DNA of 61,812 nucleotides from Gammaproteobacteria bacterium (GTDB taxonomy: Bacteria; Pseudomonadota; Gammaproteobacteria; Ga0077536): assembly GCA_016191285.1 (NCBI GenBank), contig JACPPA010000031.1:1-61812 (forward strand). Reading direction: 5' to 3'. The notes under the pieces are model-generated. The model ran no database searches. It saw only the letters and a program-made list of their open reading frames with translations, and was not told the origin of the DNA. Both the position numbers and the translations under genes were made by a program. Positions 60,751-61,812 of this stretch are shown piece after piece (the first letter of the stretch is position 1; every line of letters starts with the position of its first letter).

Positions 60751-61365
60751 CTACACGCAAAACTTTCCAGCGTTCGCCCAATGCTCTTCTGTAACTATTA
60801 CTATCGGGACGCCTTGATCGCGATAGTTCATTGCCTTCTCTATCTTGCGGCCAAACGTTTCGTGCGACCAGCTATCTGTTACGTATGTTCCGAGCACGAG
60901 ATAGTTGAGTGACTTGGAAACACTCGTTGCATTTACGCCTCCGAGCGATTCCGTGGCGTCCTGACATTGTTTTCGCGTTCCGAAAGCGCAAGTGCCCGTA
61001 AAGAGGAAGGAGCTCATTTCGAAAATGATCGGCGGGACTGGATTGTTGATAGGGAGGGAGGTAGTTTTAGCAAGCTCACCAACCGCCGATGATTCCCCAG
61101 TTATACGTCGCAAGATACTCAGAAGTTCCCGCGACTCTTCCCCGTCAAGAACGCCGTCTTCGAGCATGGCCCCTACTTTGCTAAGCAGGTTGAGTATTAT
61201 TGGATTGTTACTGGCTGCTCGGCTTTGAATCAGCCACGTTAGCAGGAACTCTGCTTCAGGATGCTCGATTCGGCCGTCTGCAGTCAGGCCTTTGCTGAGT
61301 CCAATGAGGGTATCGATTTGGCGGTCATCAATGTTCTTGCGATTAAATCTGGTGAACAACTCCAC
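60751..61365 (-). CDS. BRCT-domain protein with TerB-like N-terminal half (integron cassette gene)
   Basis: A 204-residue protein. The N-terminal half has two short acidic helical repeats, LTADGRIEHPEAEFL and LEDGVLDGEESREL, resembling the metal-binding loops of TerB-like helical proteins. The C-terminal BRCT domain (about 118-200) has the SFLFTGTCAFGTRKQC opening, a glycine pair LGG, and the conserved Trp197 in EEHWANAG. BRCT domains bind phosphoproteins or DNA ends. The GTG at 61365 is chosen over a far upstream ATG because GAGGAGGGTCAA precedes it; it lies 37 bp after the attC site, the spacing of a gene cassette. Function unknown. Confidence 0.85.
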   Translation of the reverse strand: MELFTRFNRKNIDDRQIDTLIGLSKGLTADGRIEHPEAEFLLTWLIQSRAASNNPIILNLLSKVGAMLEDGVLDGEESRELLSILRRITGESSAVGELAKTTSLPINNPVPPIIFEMSSFLFTGTCAFGTRKQCQDATESLGGVNATSVSKSLNYLVLGTYVTDSWSHETFGRKIEKAMNYRDQGVPIVIVTEEHWANAGKFCV

Positions 61366-61401
61366 TTGACCCTCCTCGCTTAAAGTTTGGTTTTTTGTGA
61401 T

Positions 61402-61483
61402 GCCTAACGCCTTGCGTGAACTGCGGCCGGCCACCGAGCTATTTGCGGAGCGCCACGGCGTCAGTTCGACGCAATGGTTAGGC
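61402..61483 (-). other. integron attC recombination site
   Basis: Read on the minus strand, GCCTAAC (61483-61477) and GTTAGGC (61408-61402) are the R'' and R' core boxes. Inside, TTGCGTCGAACTG and CAGTTCACGCAA pair over 12 bases with one extra C in the first box, the extrahelical base of bona fide attC sites. The total length is 82 bp. The upstream gene's stop TAA lies inside the R'' box and the next gene starts 37 bp after R'. The integrase and attI are not in the window. Confidence 0.88.
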
Positions 61484-61804
61484 GACGATTTTGTTGAGGT
61501 CGATTTCATAGCCAGCCCGTTTCAGCTCCCCGGCGAGCGAAAGCTTCCAGCCGTTAGCGTCATCAATCGGGTGATACACGACCCCAAGGATGTCCGATGG
61601 CAATTCAACGCCGCCCTTGTATAGAACGCAGACGCGCTCGCGTTTAAGTCGACCGATGAAGTATCCCATCTGTAACCGGTAACTCCTCGACGTACTTTCG
61701 CTGATAGCGCAGCTGCGGACAATAGCGCGCCAGTAGCAACGACTGGAGGCGAACGATGGCACGGCACCAACGGCCACGACCGAGTACGGCGCTGCGGCGC
61801 GCAA
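61478..61804 (-). pseudogene. TIR-like nucleotide-binding protein, C-terminal fragment (integron cassette gene)
   Basis: The last 63 residues read QMGYFIGRLKRERVCVLYKG, then GVELPSDILGVVYHPIDD and SLAGELKRAGYEIDLNKIV. This is the C-terminal half of the TIR-like nucleotide-binding domain (PF10137 type) found in anti-phage and CBASS/Pycsar-like effectors. The 45 residues before it show no homology, and a competing frame runs through the right edge, so the N-terminal part is either replaced or frameshifted. The stop lies inside the attC site. The full gene would need about 150-300 codons, most of them beyond the window or lost. Confidence 0.65.
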
Positions 61805-61812
61805 TCATGGCG

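Noticed and set aside
60421-60912. 163-codon plus-strand frame over the end of the ligase and the inverted-repeat segment
   Set aside because: It overlaps the ligase in another frame and runs antisense to the BRCT gene; no domain.
1-61812. CRISPR array, tRNA or rRNA genes
   Set aside because: No regular direct-repeat/spacer pattern and no cloverleaf or rRNA core was recognised; the many repeats are palindromic and dispersed.

Overview
The window reads as chromosomal DNA of a gammaproteobacterium-like soil or water bacterium with a large oxidative catabolic repertoire. The basis is moderately high GC, proteobacterial Shine-Dalgarno sites, exported proteins with PEP-CTERM and VPLPA-CTERM tails, many dispersed REP-type palindromes, an integron attC site and a bacterial group II intron. 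The species cannot be named from the sequence. No tRNA, rRNA or CRISPR array was seen.

Layout. 0.2-2.8 kb: a cytochrome P450, then a decayed zone with flavin oxidoreductase and other remnants. 2.9-7 kb: azoreductase, glyoxalase-fold protein, citrate synthase (gltA) and exported M20 peptidase. 7.2-11 kb (minus): Tat-type flavin amine oxidase followed by an exported RidA protein, a PEP-CTERM protein, an acyl-CoA dehydrogenase scrap and a sulfotransferase. 11.6-14.3 kb: SDR, GST and DUF899 protein. 14.4-16.5 kb: a MITE-like element with long terminal inverted repeats, split by a complete 1847-bp group II intron; an intron-free copy lies at 30.1 kb and fixes both splice boundaries. 16.7-27.4 kb: three Baeyer-Villiger monooxygenases, an orphan acetolactate synthase large subunit, an ODP-type metallo-beta-lactamase protein, an extradiol-dioxygenase-like protein and several pseudogenes. 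28-35 kb: two SDRs, two luciferase-like monooxygenases (LLM), enoyl-CoA hydratase, class III CoA-transferase and an SRPBCC protein. 35.3-39.1 kb: threonine aldolase, a PEP-mutase/isocitrate-lyase family enzyme and an alkylation-repair pair (Ada-AlkA fusion plus Ogt). 39.2-47.5 kb: an IorAB-type molybdenum hydroxylase, an MFE-like SDR, a citryl-CoA-lyase-like protein, an FAD monooxygenase, a cyclase-family hydrolase and an HsaA/acyl-CoA-dehydrogenase-like flavoprotein. 48-51 kb: a VPLPA-CTERM metzincin, a lipocalin-like protein and an APH-type kinase. 51.3-60.5 kb: a TetR gene with a perfect palindromic operator, then LLM, P450, cupin, thiolase (Ltp), DUF35, phytanoyl-CoA-dioxygenase-like protein, Rieske oxygenase and acyl-CoA ligase. 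60.6-61.8 kb: the edge of an integron cassette array, with a BRCT protein gene, an attC site and the C-terminal part of a TIR-like nucleotide-binding protein.

Taken together, the oxygenases (2 P450, 3 BVMO, 3 LLM, Rieske, PhyH), CoA ligase, hydratase, CoA-transferase, Ltp/DUF35 and SDRs fit breakdown of a hydrophobic polycyclic substrate such as a steroid, terpenoid or polycyclic aromatic. The substrate is inference. The items most worth a second look are the integron edge with its TIR-like fragment, the exported amine oxidase/RidA pair, the 51-60 kb oxidative cluster, and the intron-in-MITE with its in-window empty site.
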